DNA of 7,090 bases from NCBI GenBank assembly GCA_947478965.1, contig CANJXW010000026.1, positions 1 through 7,090 of the forward strand. The letters are read 5' to 3'. The position numbers and the translations under genes were made by a program. Below, piece by piece: positions 1 to 6,075 of this stretch. The notes under the pieces are model-generated. The model saw only the letters and a program-made list of their open reading frames with translations, did not search any database and was not told the DNA's origin. The number at the start of each line of letters is the position of its first letter. The stretch's first letter is position 1. Origin of the DNA: Candidatus Nanopelagicaceae bacterium (GTDB lineage: Bacteria > Actinomycetota > Actinomycetes > Nanopelagicales > Nanopelagicaceae).

Positions 1-1187
1 GGGAGAGTTGGAACCTGTGAGATCTTTGTTCCAGTAAAACCAATTGCAAAGGACGTTACACGCGTAGAAGCATTGGATGCTGGGTTGGTCAGTGCCGGCG
101 TCAAGAAGAGAGCTTCAACGTTCGCGCCATTTGTTGTCGCCCTAATCCAACCTGATTTCTTATCATTTTTGGAGCTGTTGTTCTTGCCCCAATAATAAAG
201 AGTCCCTGAACCAGTAGTGCGACCAACGCTATTGGCATAAGTAAAGGTTGTTAACTTTCCAGTAAATGACCAAAGGCGATCAACCGACCAACTGAGAGTT
301 CCGCTTGCTACGGGGGTTGCAGTTTCGCTCGCGACCTTCGTGCGTAGGTTCAAGGTAAAGCGCGCTTTGCCATCGGCTGCAACATATTCGCCACTGCCAC
401 TTGCAAGTACCTGTGTGGCTGATGAGGAATCAACAATCGGTCCTATGTACTTCAAGCATGAAGGCCGAGAGATCGAAGTACCGGTTAAGGAGACGCTACC
501 TTGGTGGGCAAAGACTCGACCTGCAAGGGATGTTCCCCGATCGCTTCTAAATCCTCCAGCAGTGAGCACGCTACCTTTCATCTCTGATGCTCCACCAAGA
601 ACGACGTTCTGACCCACTTGCCAGAAAATATTGCAAGGTTGCGCACCATTGATGAGAGTGACGCGACTTGAAATAGCCGTTGTAAGGGTTGCCGGAGTCT
701 TAAAAACAAATACAGAATTAGGATTATTCTGACCATCAAGAGTGAGAGTTCCATTGAGAGTAAAGCCATTGGCGCTTTGATACACGCCAGCGATCTTAGT
801 CTGGCCCCCAAGTTCGGCTGCGATTGTTGCTGTTGCTGTAAGTGAATCAGTTACTCGGTAGGCAGCCTTGGCATCAGTGAGAGCAACTTTCGCTGCAGCG
901 TCTCCAAAATGATAGGAGCCATCCAAAGTCAAAGAGCCGCTATCAAAGTATGAAATAACAGGGTAAATGCCTAAGTTTCCTTGAATGGTCGTTGTTTCAT
1001 AATTGGCAAATCCGCCTCCTGCCAAAACGGCGAAGGAACTCGATCGCGCTAAGTCAATTGTGTTAGCGGCAAAGCTGGCGGGAGCGGCAATGATGGATAG
1101 GGCTGACACGACCAGGCCAACTACTGTCGCAATCGCAACTCTTTTACCGTGAAGATATTTTCCAGACATCAGTGCTGTGCTTTTCAT
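1..1187 (-). CDS. Secreted ice-binding-like protein (DUF3494 domain), 3' end outside window
   Basis: The minus-strand frame from the ATG at 1187 is open to the window edge (395 codons plus 2 bases, no stop). Residues 1-40 form a signal peptide: basic start (K10, K15, R16), hydrophobic core at about 17-35, and likely cleavage after A40 (ASFA/AN). Residues about 45-244 match the DUF3494/Ice_binding (PF11999) pattern: SSFAVLAGGGFANYE, LGG..KIAGVY near 127-136, NGTLTLDGQ near 145-153, VFVFKTPATLTTA near 159-171, LINGAQPCNIFWQVG at 179-192, LAGRVFAHQGSVSLTG at 221-236. Known members fold as a beta-solenoid that may bind ice. C185 and C244 sit where actinobacterial homologues often carry a cysteine pair, so an extracellular disulfide is plausible. 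From about residue 255 a second beta-rich region begins (GSGEYVAADGKARFTLNL, GSGTLYYW), recalling the 'post-COAP' type domain found behind DUF3494; this is from memory and less sure. The start is chosen for AAGGAG five bases upstream. Ice binding itself is not shown, since the T-A/G-X-T/N ice-face motif is not clearly repeated. Confidence 0.9.
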   Translation of the reverse strand, partial: MKSTALMSGKYLHGKRVAIATVVGLVVSALSIIAAPASFAANTIDLARSSSFAVLAGGGFANYETTTIQGNLGIYPVISYFDSGSLTLDGSYHFGDAAAKVALTDAKAAYRVTDSLTATATIAAELGGQTKIAGVYQSANGFTLNGTLTLDGQNNPNSVFVFKTPATLTTAISSRVTLINGAQPCNIFWQVGQNVVLGGASEMKGSVLTAGGFRSDRGTSLAGRVFAHQGSVSLTGTSISRPSCLKYIGPIVDSSSATQVLASGSGEYVAADGKARFTLNLRTKVASETATPVASGTLSWSVDRLWSFTGKLTTFTYANSVGRTTGSGTLYYWGKNNSSKNDKKSGWIRATTNGANVEALFLTPALTNPASNASTRVTSFAIGFTGTKISQVPTL

Positions 1188-1192
1188 AAGAA

Positions 1193-1198
1193 CTCCTT
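1193..1198 (-). promoter_or_regulatory. Ribosome binding site of the ice-binding-like gene
   Basis: On the minus strand AAGGAG lies five bases before the ATG at 1187. It decides this start over the in-frame ATG at 1169 (residue 7), which would shorten the n-region of the signal peptide. The rest of the 36-base gap to the upstream gene is AT-rich and includes the perfect palindrome TAATTAATTA at 1206-1215. No convincing rho-independent terminator separates the two genes, so they may be co-transcribed. Confidence 0.75.
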
Positions 1199-1223
1199 AA
1201 GTAGATAATTAATTACAGTCTTA

Positions 1224-1643
1224 TTACATGACGCGATGTCTGTTAAACCAATCCCTCGACAGCGCAAGAACCTGGTTGTCGCTCATTGCTATCAAATTCT
1301 CATCGAGCTCATCAACGATGCGCTCTTCGATGAGATGGTGCTTCTTCTTTAAGTACTCTCTAAATTTAAGTGCTGCGCTTCCCTTGGCATTTCCATGACC
1401 AATGAGAAGAATTTCAGCATCACGTGGGATTGCATCTGCAATGGCTTCGTAATATTCGATCGTTTGCACATCTAGCCTCTTACCGACTAGCTCTTCCTTA
1501 TTTCCCCGCAACATGCGATCTGTTCTGAATGCACGCCTAGTAACTCTCTCTGGTGCAACTATTACTTCAGAATGTGCATCATGATCCATTCCATTTTTCC
1601 ATAACCGCGAACTCTTATTGGTCACTGCTAGGACAACTATCAT
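1224..1643 (-). CDS. Small cytosolic protein, probable bacterial eRF1-like family
   Basis: A 139-residue protein if started at the ATG at 1643. An in-frame GTG at 1652 would add three residues, but GGAG at 1652-1655 (minus strand) sits eight bases before the ATG and overlaps that GTG, so the ATG is preferred. There is no signal peptide or membrane segment. The N-terminal strand (MIVVLAVTNKSSRLW) and the C-terminal half (AEILLIGHGNAKGSAALKF, then REYLKKKHHLIEERIV, ending in NQVLALSRDWF) recall the short eRF1/Dom34-like proteins of bacteria, in which a 'GpG.AK..f..yL' stretch is followed by a helix ending in an aromatic pair. That family is poorly characterised and often labelled translational machinery protein or hypothetical. 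The resemblance is from memory of the pattern, so the family call is tentative; that the gene is real is well supported by frame length and ribosome site. It lies 36 bases upstream of the ice-binding-like gene on the same strand. No functional connection can be read from the sequence. Confidence 0.7.
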   Translation of the reverse strand: MIVVLAVTNKSSRLWKNGMDHDAHSEVIVAPERVTRRAFRTDRMLRGNKEELVGKRLDVQTIEYYEAIADAIPRDAEILLIGHGNAKGSAALKFREYLKKKHHLIEERIVDELDENLIAMSDNQVLALSRDWFNRHRVM

Positions 1644-1825
1644 GTATGCCACTCCATTAGGTGAGATCTATTTGAATACCTCTGAAAATACCCCTTTGAG
1701 CATTCACTTCCAGGATTGACTCAGGTGGTACCCCACTGAAAATGATTTGGGGCTATCACACGAAATTTTCTAATTAACGAGCTTTCTGTTCGATACCTTT
1801 CAATGTTAAGGAGCAGTGGCCAAAG
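1644..1825. promoter_or_regulatory. Divergent intergenic region upstream of exporter operon
   Basis: These 182 bases separate two divergently oriented units and must hold the promoters for both, unless one lies inside a gene. On the plus strand TTGACT (1716-1721) is a good -35-like hexamer, but the best -10 partner, AATGAT (1741-1746), sits at a long 19-base spacing, so this promoter is weakly supported. Overlapping it is an imperfect hairpin at 1722-1738 (CAG-g-TGG-tacc-CCA-CTG, six pairs with one bulged G), which could be an operator or chance. No clear minus-strand promoter was found. AAGGAG at 1808-1813 is the ribosome site for the ATPase gene. I see no ORF or structured RNA here. Confidence 0.35.
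1808..1813 (+). promoter_or_regulatory. Ribosome binding site of the ABC ATPase gene
   Basis: AAGGAG is a strong Shine-Dalgarno sequence but lies 12 bases before the GTG at 1826, longer than usual. A second GTG at 1816 is only two bases away and in another frame, where it would give a 16-residue peptide. The GTG at 1826 is still the best start, since it keeps the whole nucleotide-binding domain and no ATG is in frame nearby. A TTG at 1859 is a weaker alternative. Confidence 0.55.
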
Positions 1826-2752
1826 GTGAAAACGAGCGAGAAGAACAACCAGAAAGAATTGAATAACCTCAAACCGGTTATTAACGCAGTGAATTTAAGT
1901 AAGGATTACGGTGGCCATCGAGGTCTCTTCGACCTTAATCTCTCTGTATTTGAAGGAGAGATTTTTGGGCTCATAGGTCCGAATGGCTCTGGGAAATCCA
2001 CTTTCATTCGTTTGATCATGGATCTCATCAGGCCAACATCTGGCTCGGTCCATATATTTGGCGCTTCTTCAAAGACTCACGCCAGATGGGTGATGGATCT
2101 CATCGGGTATATCCCTGGCGAACTTCCTCGCTTTCCCGGTTTATCTGCTCGATACATCATCGAAGAGTTAGCCGGGTTGCGCTCAGACGTAGATTTTGCC
2201 TATGTCCATGAACTATCCCAGCGCCTGCAGTTGGATTTAAATCTAAAATATGAAGAACTCTCCCACGGCAATAAACAGAAAATGATGCTGATTCAGGCCT
2301 TTATGCATATGCCCAAACTTCTAGTGCTCGATGAACCAACACTTGGGTTAGATCCCATTATTCAGCGAGAATTCACAAATCTTGTCTCAGAAGTGCGCGA
2401 CCAAGGATGTGCGGTAATTCTCTCATCTCATGTTCTGGCAGATATCGAAAGAATTTGTGATCGTATCGGTTTGATCATTAATGGAAATTTAGTAAAAGTT
2501 GGAACTCTCTCAGAACTTCGTGAGTCCAAAGTTCACGATGTTGAAATAGTCTGTAATAACCATTTTGATCACAGCAAACTTTTGGAGATAAAAAACTTAC
2601 AGAACCTCGAACTAGATGGAAGCACAATCTCTGCCCGAGTGAGCGGGCCTATGGGACCTTTTCTCAAAGCCATCAGCGAGTTAGATGTCCTTGAATTCGA
2701 CAGTAGAGAGTTATCGCTCGAGGAGGTGTTTTTCTCTGAATTCTCACGTTAA
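1826..2752 (+). CDS. ABC-2 type exporter, ATP-binding subunit
   Basis: A 308-residue cytosolic ATPase that powers the membrane permease encoded next. All nucleotide-binding elements are visible: Walker A GPNGSGKST at 51-59, signature LSHGNKQK at 145-152, Walker B LLVLDEP at 165-171 with catalytic E170, D-loop GLD at 174-176 and switch histidine H202 in SSH. The Q-loop position reads GYIPGELPRFPGLS (94-107), with no glutamine in the usual place; 'PGE' there is, to my knowledge, common in actinobacterial exporters of this branch. Residues about 230-308 form the small C-terminal extension of drug/antibiotic exporter ATPases (DUF4162-like), ending in the characteristic SLEEVFF. Length is normal for the family. 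The gene is the first of a two-gene operon and overlaps or nearly touches the permease. No regulator gene lies beside it in the window. The substrate cannot be told; export of a hydrophobic compound, antibiotic or lipid is the usual role of the family. Confidence 0.95.
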   Translation: MKTSEKNNQKELNNLKPVINAVNLSKDYGGHRGLFDLNLSVFEGEIFGLIGPNGSGKSTFIRLIMDLIRPTSGSVHIFGASSKTHARWVMDLIGYIPGELPRFPGLSARYIIEELAGLRSDVDFAYVHELSQRLQLDLNLKYEELSHGNKQKMMLIQAFMHMPKLLVLDEPTLGLDPIIQREFTNLVSEVRDQGCAVILSSHVLADIERICDRIGLIINGNLVKVGTLSELRESKVHDVEIVCNNHFDHSKLLEIKNLQNLELDGSTISARVSGPMGPFLKAISELDVLEFDSRELSLEEVFFSEFSR

Positions 2753-4391
2753 ATATGGAAAAAGAGCACGCACGGCAATCATTTTTGAGTATCTCCGAGA
2801 ACAGCGCACAGCAATTCTTGCGTGGATCATTGTTGGAGGGCTCATCCAATACGCGATGGCGCTCTCGTTGGATAAAGAGATGCGAGAATTTCCTGGCGGA
2901 TCTAAAGCACTTGCTCAAGCAGTCTCAGCTGCCGCCGAAGCGCTACGCCCCATTAGATGGCCAGCTGAGCGCTTAGATACTTTGGGTGGCTATCTCACGT
3001 ATCACAACATCACCCTCTTCATCGCTTTCCTTTGTGTATATGCAATTGTTCAAGGGGCGAAGATTTTGCGTGGCGCAGAAGAATCGCATGTGATGGAAGT
3101 GCTGCTCAGTACCGGAATTAGCAGGCGCCAAGTTCTGATTGAAAAGACGATCGCATTTGCGGTGACCACCTTGATCGTAACTCTTGGTCTAGGCGTTGCT
3201 ACCGCCCTTTCCATGTGGGCACTTGGTGCGCCAGATTTGTACGGATCGATCTTCTCTTTTCTAGGTGCGCTCTTTGCGATTGTCTATGCCTTCTCTTTAA
3301 CACTCCTTATTTCACAGTTCACGAGAAGTTATAAATCTGCAGCTGGTATAGCAACGATCTCCATGATCTTTCTCTATATAGCCAATAATCTCTCCGAGAA
3401 AATTGGACCTTTTGGGTTTGTAAAATTTCTTAGCCCTACTTATTATGCTAATCTCACACGTCCACTTGTACCGGGCCACGGAGTCCATTGGATTTCGATT
3501 CTCTTGACCTTCATATTGTGTATCCTTCTTACCCAAATCTCAATCTACTTCTTTACTCGCCGTGATCTTCGGTCAGGGTATTTTATAAAATCAACTAATC
3601 CAAAGAAACGAATTGTCGATCAAGTCCGTATGCGTAAGAAAATATTGTGGCTCTCTTCTCTCTATAAGAATCGCATCTCCCTCGTAAGTTGGACTCTTAC
3701 ATCTGCGGCTTTCCTGGCGATGTTAGTTCTCCTAGAACCAAGCGTTGCCGATGTATGGGGTCTGATCAAGTGGCTTGGAGTTAGCAATGAGAATTCGCTC
3801 CAACTAGCGATAGAAATTGAATATATTTCACTTTGCACTTCTTTGCTTCCGCCGATTATCAGTGGTTACGTAGTTCAGCAATCTGCGGGATGGATCAACG
3901 AACTCAAACAAGGACGCCTTGAGATTTACTTATCATCACGGCTCACATGGAGAAGCCTCACCATGCAGCGAATCGCTACAACTACCATTGGTTCGAGCTT
4001 TATTGCCCTGATTTCTATTGGCGTTCTCAGTGTGAGCGCCTATTTTCTAGATATCGATATCGTTGCTTTTGGTCTCTTGAGGGTGCTGATTTTAAGTATT
4101 GCCTGTGGCATCTCAATGAGCGTTATCGCCTTAATCGTTGTCTCGATTTTTCCTGCGCGAGAATCCGTCATAGTCCTAGCGACCTACATAGGGATTTCAT
4201 ACATCATCAGTTACGTTGCAAATATCTTAGGGTGGCCAACCTGGGTGCAGAAGATCTCTATCTTCTACTCATTTGGAACGCCTTATCTAGAGTGGCCATC
4301 GCTAGGCAATTCAACGATGATCACCTTCTTTTTACTGCCAGGGGCATATCTCGCAACAAGGCTGGCAGCGCTCAGTCCAAAGACTGCGTAG
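2685..4391 (+). CDS. ABC-2 type exporter, fused 12-helix permease subunit
   Basis: The membrane partner of the preceding ATPase, up to 568 residues. I count about twelve hydrophobic segments, near 43-60, 108-125, 155-180, 187-210, 221-236, 268-290, 333-351, 380-398, 430-455, 459-488, 493-512 and 542-560. The protein looks like two six-helix halves: each carries the same kind of cytosolic coupling element (GAEESHVMEVLLSTGISRRQ at 130-149 and NELKQGRLEIYLSSRLTWRS at 405-424). This matches the roughly 530-residue actinobacterial permeases annotated as polyketide antibiotic exporters; the substrate here is unknown. The start is uncertain. ATG 2685 is the only in-frame ATG before helix 1, but it has no Shine-Dalgarno and forces a 68-base overlap with the ATPase gene. 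The strong GAGGAGG at 2720-2726 instead points to CTG 2736 (nine-base spacing). A third option is ATG 2755, which would be in frame if the A-run at 2759-2763 had one more base. The next in-frame ATG (2856) would cut helix 1. Confidence 0.88.
   Translation: MSLNSTVESYRSRRCFSLNSHVKYGKRARTAIIFEYLREQRTAILAWIIVGGLIQYAMALSLDKEMREFPGGSKALAQAVSAAAEALRPIRWPAERLDTLGGYLTYHNITLFIAFLCVYAIVQGAKILRGAEESHVMEVLLSTGISRRQVLIEKTIAFAVTTLIVTLGLGVATALSMWALGAPDLYGSIFSFLGALFAIVYAFSLTLLISQFTRSYKSAAGIATISMIFLYIANNLSEKIGPFGFVKFLSPTYYANLTRPLVPGHGVHWISILLTFILCILLTQISIYFFTRRDLRSGYFIKSTNPKKRIVDQVRMRKKILWLSSLYKNRISLVSWTLTSAAFLAMLVLLEPSVADVWGLIKWLGVSNENSLQLAIEIEYISLCTSLLPPIISGYVVQQSAGWINELKQGRLEIYLSSRLTWRSLTMQRIATTTIGSSFIALISIGVLSVSAYFLDIDIVAFGLLRVLILSIACGISMSVIALIVVSIFPARESVIVLATYIGISYIISYVANILGWPTWVQKISIFYSFGTPYLEWPSLGNSTMITFFLLPGAYLATRLAALSPKTA
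2720..2726 (+). promoter_or_regulatory. Internal Shine-Dalgarno for the permease gene
   Basis: GAGGAGG is the strongest ribosome-site match at this junction. It lies inside the last codons of the ATPase gene, where it also encodes part of the conserved SLEEVFF tail. It is nine bases before an in-frame CTG (2736) and 28 bases before ATG 2755, and no ATG, GTG or TTG in the permease frame falls at a normal distance from it. It supports translational coupling of the two subunits. Confidence 0.6.
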
Positions 4392-6026
4392 TTAGGCCTT
4401 AATCCACACGGTCGTTGCTGCTCCCAATTTTCCATCTACCAATGGAGCGCTAGCGAGAACAACTTCTCCTTGCGGGATAGCAAATGGCGCACCATCAAAG
4501 TTGGAGATGCAATGCCAGCCATTTGGGCGAGCAAAGTGCAGGACTCCTGTGTCGCCCGTTTCAACCCACTGATAATCCTCAGTTGTCTGCATCGCACGTC
4601 GAAGCGCAAGGGCTTTTCTATATAGCGTCAGCGTTCCATCAGGTGCGCTTTGAACATCAACAGAGTGGTTTGCAAACCATGAAGGTTGTGGCAAGTGTGA
4701 ACCATCGCTGCCAAATCCAAAGGATGAACCGGTGCTCTTCCATGGCAATGGAACACGACAACCATCGCGCCCCTTATGAACAAAGAGGTTGCGCTTCCAC
4801 ATCGGATCTTGAATCTGATCTTGTGGAATATCTGTTACTTCAAAGAGGCCGAGTTCTTCACCTTGATAGATATAGGTACAACCAGGAAGGGCGAGCAAGA
4901 ACATCATTGCAGCGTTGGCTCGAGCAGAACCTAATTTTTCATCTTGAACGGCAAGAGCTCCATCAGAAGTCACCCACTCCATCATGTCGATATCACTCGG
5001 CAAGCCAAATCTGCTTGCGCTACGAGGTTTGTCATGATTTTCAAGGACCCAGGTAGAAGATGAGTTCTCCTTCTTAGCGAACTCGATAGCTGTCGTGATT
5101 AATTTCTTATAGGTAGGTGCGTCATAGGGCGCTTCAAGGAGATCAAAGTTAAATGCCTGTCCGAGTTCATCCGGGCGCGCATAGAGAACGCGTCGTTCTA
5201 CGCGGACATAAGCTTCAGCAACGGCGACTCTTGGTGGATCATATTCTTGAAAGACTTTATTCCATTCGCGATAAATCTCATGAACATCATTGCGATCAAA
5301 GAGAACATCATCACCCGTGAGCGGATTTTCAAATGCACCGATCTTTGGATAAGAACGGAAAGGCTCTGAAAGATCCTTCTTAAGCGCATGTGCAACATCG
5401 ACGCGAAAGCCTGCGACTCCTCGATCTGCCCAAAAACGAAGCGTCTTGAGGAAATCTTCTTGAACTTCCCGGTTATCCCAGTTGAAATCTGGTTGTTCTG
5501 GAGCAAAGAGGTGCAAGTACCACTGCCCCGGTGTTCCATCTGAGTTAGTAGTGCGCGTCCATGCAGATGGCGCAAAGTGTGATGGCCAATCTGAAGGTGG
5601 CAGAGCCCCATCGGCACCACGGCCGTTGCGGAAGATATAGCGGTTTCGAGCAGGTGAGCCTTCAGGCGCTGCAAGAGCTTCTTTAAACCATACGTGCTGG
5701 TCTGATGAATGGTTTGGAACAATATCTACAAAAACTTTGATTCCAACTGCTGATAACTTGGCAATCATCTCGTCAAAATCTTCGAGTGTTCCGATCTTAG
5801 GATCTACATCGCGGTAATCATCGACGTCATATCCACCATCTGCAAGAGCTGATGGATAAAACGGACTCAGCCACACTGCATCAAGAGAAAGAGAAGCCAG
5901 GTAATCGATCTCTGAGATTATTCCTTGAAGATCTCCGATGCCATCGCCATTTGAATCTTTAAATGAGCGTGGATAGATCTGGTAAATAGCAGCTTGGCGC
6001 CACCAGTCGCGATCCGAATTTTTCAT
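4392..6026 (-). CDS. Alpha-glucosidase, GH13 family (alpha-amylase superfamily)
   Basis: A complete 544-residue cytosolic enzyme without signal peptide that should release glucose from the non-reducing ends of short alpha-glucosides such as maltose, isomaltose or related oligosaccharides. The GH13 conserved regions appear in order: DIVPNH (101-106), QPDFNW (178-183), GFRVDVAHAL (206-215) with nucleophile D210, AVAEAYV (268-274) with acid/base E271, and ENHD (329-332) with transition-state stabiliser D332. The N-terminus WWRQAAIYQIYPRSF and the Ca-site-like DSNGDGIGD (24-32) are typical of the oligo-1,6-glucosidase/alpha-glucosidase group; the DGGYDVDDYRDVDP stretch and overall pattern suggest the actinobacterial subfamily (GH13_30-like). 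Val follows the nucleophile, as in enzymes accepting alpha-1,6 bonds, but the linkage preference cannot be fixed from sequence alone. The C-terminal beta domain (about 460-544) completes the normal length. Its stop directly abuts the stop of the convergent permease gene. The ATG at 6026 lacks a Shine-Dalgarno, so a leaderless mRNA is likely. Confidence 0.95.
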   Translation of the reverse strand: MKNSDRDWWRQAAIYQIYPRSFKDSNGDGIGDLQGIISEIDYLASLSLDAVWLSPFYPSALADGGYDVDDYRDVDPKIGTLEDFDEMIAKLSAVGIKVFVDIVPNHSSDQHVWFKEALAAPEGSPARNRYIFRNGRGADGALPPSDWPSHFAPSAWTRTTNSDGTPGQWYLHLFAPEQPDFNWDNREVQEDFLKTLRFWADRGVAGFRVDVAHALKKDLSEPFRSYPKIGAFENPLTGDDVLFDRNDVHEIYREWNKVFQEYDPPRVAVAEAYVRVERRVLYARPDELGQAFNFDLLEAPYDAPTYKKLITTAIEFAKKENSSSTWVLENHDKPRSASRFGLPSDIDMMEWVTSDGALAVQDEKLGSARANAAMMFLLALPGCTYIYQGEELGLFEVTDIPQDQIQDPMWKRNLFVHKGRDGCRVPLPWKSTGSSFGFGSDGSHLPQPSWFANHSVDVQSAPDGTLTLYRKALALRRAMQTTEDYQWVETGDTGVLHFARPNGWHCISNFDGAPFAIPQGEVVLASAPLVDGKLGAATTVWIKA

Positions 6027-6075
6027 GGCGTAAGTATCTACTACATTCGCATCTCACCCAAACTAGACTCGGCTT
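6027..6075. promoter_or_regulatory. Compact divergent promoter region for two likely leaderless genes
   Basis: Only 49 bases separate two divergent ATGs, and neither has a purine-rich ribosome site. On the plus strand TAGACT (6064-6069) sits six bases before ATG 6076. On the minus strand GATACT (6033-6038, read in reverse) sits six bases before ATG 6026. A -10 hexamer at that distance places transcription start at or next to the A of the ATG, the known layout of leaderless actinobacterial genes. A -35-like TTGGGT for the minus gene (6056-6061) lies at a 17-base spacing, close to the plus-strand -10, so the two promoters may interfere or share control. Confidence 0.55.

Noticed and set aside
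340..811. Short open frames on both strands within the first kilobase
   Set aside because: They lie inside the ice-binding-like frame, which has a signal peptide and a recognisable domain, and they show no domain or ribosome site of their own.
1188..1223. A separate promoter for the ice-binding-like gene
   Set aside because: TTAACA (minus strand, 1241-1246) resembles a -35 box, but no good -10 lies at 16-18 bases from it, so I did not list it as a promoter.
1816..1866. A 16-residue peptide frame starting at GTG 1816 as a leader gene
   Set aside because: The ribosome site is only two bases from the GTG, and the peptide shows no attenuator-like features or following hairpin. It is kept only as a low-interest note on start choice.
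2755..2976. A 73-residue frame starting at ATG 2755
   Set aside because: It runs in a different frame through the permease helix 1 region and has no ribosome site or family features. The ATG is of interest only as a possible frameshifted start of the permease.
3947..4402. A 151-residue plus-strand frame inside the permease
   Set aside because: It shadows the hydrophobic permease frame, and its composition (many Cys, His, Trp and Arg) is typical of out-of-frame translation.
4392..4402. The TTAGGCCTTAA-type palindrome at the convergent junction as a terminator
   Set aside because: The stem is at most four or five pairs with no loop and no T-run, too weak for a rho-independent terminator.
4484..5056. 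A 190-residue plus-strand frame opposite the glucosidase gene
   Set aside because: The minus-strand GH13 frame carries all catalytic motifs across this region; the antisense frame has no recognisable domain.
5198..5722. A 174-residue minus-strand frame within the glucosidase gene
   Set aside because: It is an out-of-frame reading on the same strand as the GH13 enzyme and has no motifs of its own.
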